Shown: positions 61,155 through 64,000 of the stretch, in pieces
Numbering within the stretch: the stretch's first letter is position 1
How the letters are laid out: every line of letters begins with the position of its first letter
Assembly (NCBI GenBank): GCA_000708835.1
Contig: DF237282.1
Location: 1 to 64,000 of the forward strand
DNA: 64,000 bases
Source: Klebsormidium nitens
Taxonomy: Eukaryota; Streptophyta; Klebsormidiophyceae; Klebsormidiales; Klebsormidiaceae
Direction of reading: 5' to 3'
The notes under the pieces: model-generated
Databases searched by the model: none
The model's input: the letters and a program-made list of their open reading frames with translations, nothing else
Told to the model about the DNA's origin: nothing
Translations under genes and position numbers: made by a program

Positions 61155-61286
61155 GGCGTTTCCGGCACTTCAGAGGCGCTTTGCAGCCGTCCGGGCGCCC
61201 CCCAACCGTCCCCGAAGGTTGATATTGAATGGATCTGACAGGCTCTGTCTCTGTGATTGGTTGGAAAAGTGTTCTTATGATTTTAG
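61155..61286. repeat. Right-end direct repeat, copy 1
   Basis: About 132 bp starting GGCGTTTCCGGCACTTCAGA and ending CTTATGATTTTAG. It nearly matches 61800-61933, differing by a few small indels. It is interpreted as one of the split direct repeats of the element and starts about 55 bp upstream of the recombinase frame. Confidence 0.9.
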
Positions 61287-61684
61287 AAGACGTCTTCTTC
61301 AAAGAGAAGAAGACGTTCTGCTAGTTCTTCAAGATTAACACAGAGGAAGCGCCCGTGGCGCCTCCTTACTTAGCTCTACGCTTCTTTCAAAGAAGTTCCG
61401 CTTCGACCCAGCCCACCCACCCTGAGTCGAATATCATACACTAACCCCTTACCTGGCTTCTGCCAACCCGCCGGTTTCTGTCAACGCAGACTCCATGCCT
61501 CCCGGCGCCTTCTCTGCCGCCGCCTTCACGAAACTGCCCCGAAACTGCCTTCCATTCTGTAATGGACGTCTAACGCCCTGGCGCTTCGCTCGGCATCTCA
61601 CCGCGCGCGCCCCAACCCCCCCAACCCTGTTTCACCGCGGTCAACGAATCCCGACCGTCCATCCGATCTCCGCAGATGTCGACA

Positions 61685-61705
61685 CCATTCAATATCAACC
61701 TTCGG
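61685..61705. repeat. 21-bp inverted copy of the right-end repeat core
   Basis: CCATTCAATATCAACCTTCGG is the exact reverse complement of 61212-61232 in direct repeat copy 1 and matches 20 bp of copy 2 (61861-61880). It lies between the two direct repeats and could pair with either. Confidence 0.85.
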
Positions 61706-61799
61706 TCCGCGGCGACCTTCTGCGTCACTTTATCCGCAGCGGTCGTTGCAATCTTCCGGACGCTCATACGCTTACCTCCGGTGCCCCTATGCCTTACCC

Positions 61800-61933
61800 G
61801 GCGTTTCCGGCACTTCAGAGGCGCTTTGCAGCCGTCCGGGCGCCCCCCAACACCCCTATCGGAAGGTTGATATTGAATGGATCTGACAACTCTGTCTCTG
61901 TGATTAGTTGGAAAAGTGTTCTTATGATTTTAG
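61800..61933. repeat. Right-end direct repeat, copy 2 (putative element border)
   Basis: A 134-bp near-copy of 61155-61286. Similarity ends sharply after TTTTAG at 61933, where sequence becomes unrelated and AT-richer. That is taken as the right end of the element. Confidence 0.88.
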
Positions 61934-62582
61934 GGCTCGGACCATGCAACCGGTTGTAACCAATTTCGGTTTTTGATTTGTAACCCTTGCGTGGTGGTTT
62001 TTCAGGCCAAATGATTGCAAATGCATGATGCTTTCAATGTCAGCCCCAGGCCATCAAGCGGGAATTTCGCTTGACGACATGCTCAAGCTACCGGTAAGGT
62101 AAGCCGACGGCAAAAGTGAAGGGTGAGGGTGGGTACCGGTACGTGAGGGTTGAACTTTGAAGCCTACGGTACGTCGGTTACGGACTCACGCCGACGGTCG
62201 TCGGTCGCCCAATGCCGGGTTGGTCGGAGGTCCCCGGCGTAAAGCTTCCGGAAAGCCGGAAGGAGTCAGAATGCTTGAAGGACACGCACCATCACATCAT
62301 TGAGCACTGCAGTCGGTGCATCGTGGCGCCAGAGCCGGAAAAATGTGAAGAGAGACTGGTTGAATGACTGGCTGCTGTGAATTGGAAGTCCTTTCAAGTT
62401 GTGTGCTCAAAATGGTGTGCTGAATGAGGCATTACAGGGTCCGCTCAATTCTTAAAGGGAGGCTGTCCGGCCCCTGTCCGGTCTCTGTTTCCCAGGCTGA
62501 ACCCAGGCCTGCTTACGCTACCGTAGATCCGTTGAGGAGACTAGTGGCTCTTCAAGATAGCTTCCCTGGTTTCAAGGATTAA
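61934..62582. other. Intergenic, promoter side of the secreted-protein gene
   Basis: About 650 bp between the retrotransposon border and the next ATG. It contains GGTAC(C)-rich short repeats near 62120-62180 and no reading frame of interest. Confidence 0.4.
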
Positions 62583-63826
62583 ATGATGGCGCAAGGCGTC
62601 TACCTTGACAGCAGGCCGGGAGCTTGGTGTTCTGGCTGTGCAACTTTCGTATGTCTGATCCTCTTAGCTTCTTTGGGGAGGATGCCGGTCGCTCTTGGGA
62701 GTTCCTATCCGTATCTATCCGGCCTCAATAATGTGATTGTCCCAGGACAGCTGACATTGAGCTACTTTGACTACCTTGGGGGATCCCTTAGCAACACACA
62801 AGAATGCCTCTGGTCAAATGCCCCCATGTCCAATGGTAGCAGCAATGCCGCCTTGGGGATCCGAGGCTGCCTCAAGTCTACAGACTTTGCGGCCTTGGGA
62901 GACAAGTGGAGCTACAACTACAGTTCCTGCGCGTTCCAGTACTGGGGCGCCAGCAACAGAAACCGCCTCTGCTTAGATGCAGCTGAGTTGAACGTGTACG
63001 TACCCTGACTCTGGAAAAGCCTTGTATTTCTTTGAGACAGGACGTCAAAGTATGGAGTCAAGGTTGAGCTTTTCTGGCTACTTGCTTTCACACCCCTATC
63101 CGTCCTGCTGATGCACGGCCGGCTTAGACCTTGTAGTGTCACAGACCTAATTTGTTCTGCTCTAATGTAAACATATTCTGTAATGCAGTGGCAGATACGA
63201 GCTCTGGACGGCAGCTCAAGCTTCAAACAGCCCCCCAGGTAAGAGAAGACAAGTAAGACCTCTTGTTAACCACATGGGGCCCTGTATCTGATTGACTTCA
63301 AGTTGGTATGGCTAGACAACCGTTACACTCCAGTGATATATTCCAAGCTGCTTGTTCCTTCTGGTTCCAAATTGTCAACTCGAATCTAGCTAGCTTATTA
63401 AAACGGTGAGGGAAGCTTGAGGTCGAATCAACTAGAAGTACACAGCAAAACCAGCTCTGGCGGACAACCACCAGCATGACGCAACTCTATTGTTGCACAT
63501 ATGCAGGTTACAGCTGGTATTCTGGCTATGATCTCAACCCGGATTCTGCAAACCTCGTTCTGCAATTACTGAGTACCTCCTGCACGCTTAACCCGTGTGG
63601 CTCTTGCAAAGTCAACCAAACCCTACTTTGTGGAGCAAACAATGGGCTCATTTCCAACAACCCCGCCAACTGCGCCCAGCTCTGTAACTCGCTGTCTGGA
63701 TGCGGCTGTGCGGGATTTGTTGTGGATCCCCAGTCCGGGTGTTGCTACCTGAAGAACGTATCTCCTTCGACTGCGTTTGTAAAGGCGAGCAAGGGATTCG
63801 ATGCCTACGTGCGATCCGACGTGTGA
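62583..63826 (+). CDS. Secreted Cys-rich protein with PAN/apple-like C terminus, three exons
   Basis: Plus-strand exons: 62583-62995, 63189-63238 and 63507-63826, giving 783 nt in phase for 260 aa (donors GTACGT and GTAAGA). The start is the first of two adjacent ATGs. A hydrophobic stretch at about residues 20-40 (CATFVCLILLASL...VALG) looks like a signal peptide. The middle has many N-x-S/T sites and Y/W residues. The 50-nt second exon reads GRYELWTAAQASNSPP. The C-terminal ~85 residues have a dense cysteine pattern (CTLNPCGSC, LLCG, NCAQLCNSLSGCGCAGF, SGCCYL). They end with FDAYVRSDV, resembling a PAN/apple module (C...C..L..C..F......CYL). Such proteins are usually extracellular ligand- or wall-binding. 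The family assignment is tentative; the gene model is well supported. Confidence 0.75.
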
Positions 63827-64000
63827 GCAGGCCCGGACTTTCCCTGTGTTTCTTTTCAGTTGACTACGGTCATTGTAGGATCGCATCATGAGAGAGGGCT
63901 TTGACCTCCCAGCTTTTGTGTGCTTGAAAATCACAACTCGAAAAGAAGCATCAGAGAACGGCGCGCCTTTGCAAACCACTATTTTCTTGTTGAACTCCTT
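63827..64000. other. 3' flank of the secreted-protein gene
   Basis: The last 174 bp, probably 3' UTR. Nothing else seen. Confidence 0.5.

Larger units (their letters stand above)
55502..61933. mobile_element. Tyrosine-recombinase retrotransposon, Kangaroo/PAT-like, decayed
   Basis: Gag-like fragments, then RT-RNase H, lie on the plus strand. A tyrosine recombinase lies convergent on the minus strand, followed by two direct repeats of about 133 bp at the right end (61155-61286 and 61800-61933). DIRS-order elements lack an integrase and insert by a tyrosine recombinase. An inverted recombinase frame at the 3' end is the hallmark of Kangaroo from Volvox. The right border is taken as the end of the second repeat. 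The left border is not visible; 55502 is only the first coding-like base. RT and gag are broken by stops and frameshifts, while the recombinase frame is open with all catalytic residues. Confidence 0.85.

Overview
The window is nuclear DNA from a eukaryote with many introns, almost certainly of the green lineage. It holds plant-type families (a phytocystatin-like inhibitor, a plant-type STK11IP/LKB1-interacting LRR protein, an SLC43-like transporter) and a Kangaroo/PAT-type tyrosine-recombinase retrotransposon like those known from volvocine algae. A streptophyte alga such as Klebsormidium is my best guess, but that is inference. Coding exons are short, GC3-rich and bounded by GT-AG junctions. 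They sit in AT-richer, non-coding DNA in which most long reading frames are noise.

Layout: 1-332 TTGAC/GTCAA-rich repeat; 966-4512 (-) three-exon Sel1-repeat gene with a frameshift; 4.8-9.15 kb intergenic; 9157-17442 (-) eight-exon SLC43-like major facilitator; 17.4-21.8 kb intergenic with two hairpins; 21832-26166 (-) six-exon YbhB-type PEBP; 26923-30944 (+) six-exon ZMAT2/SNU23 splicing factor, divergent from the PEBP gene; 33030-33794 (-) two-exon cystatin; 34412-48242 (+) seven-exon STK11IP-like LRR protein, divergent from the cystatin and holding a 7.16-kb intron; 49902-50055 (-) last exon of a Cys-rich protein; about 55.5-61.9 kb a decayed retrotransposon (gag and RT-RNase H on +, tyrosine recombinase on -, direct repeats at the right end); 62583-63826 (+) three-exon secreted Cys-rich protein. 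Exon models were joined by hand from splice consensus, phase and family continuity. Every complete model except the Sel1 gene closes in frame.

The most striking observation is structural. In at least nine places an intron or 5' flank carries a row of degenerate copies of the edge of the adjacent exon, together with its splice junction. Copies of acceptor edges lie 5' of the exon and copies of donor edges lie 3' of it. Steps are mostly about 120-195 bp, and most copies keep the AG or GT. This recurs in unrelated genes (SLC43, PEBP, ZMAT2, STK11IP, Cys-rich exon, possibly Sel1). It looks like a general process that lengthens introns by tandemly duplicating exon-intron junctions and leaves arrays of decoy splice sites. 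I know of no named system that matches it.

The genes do not form a pathway; they are separate housekeeping or secreted functions. Two divergent pairs (PEBP/ZMAT2, cystatin/STK11IP) share short intergenic regions that may act as bidirectional promoters.
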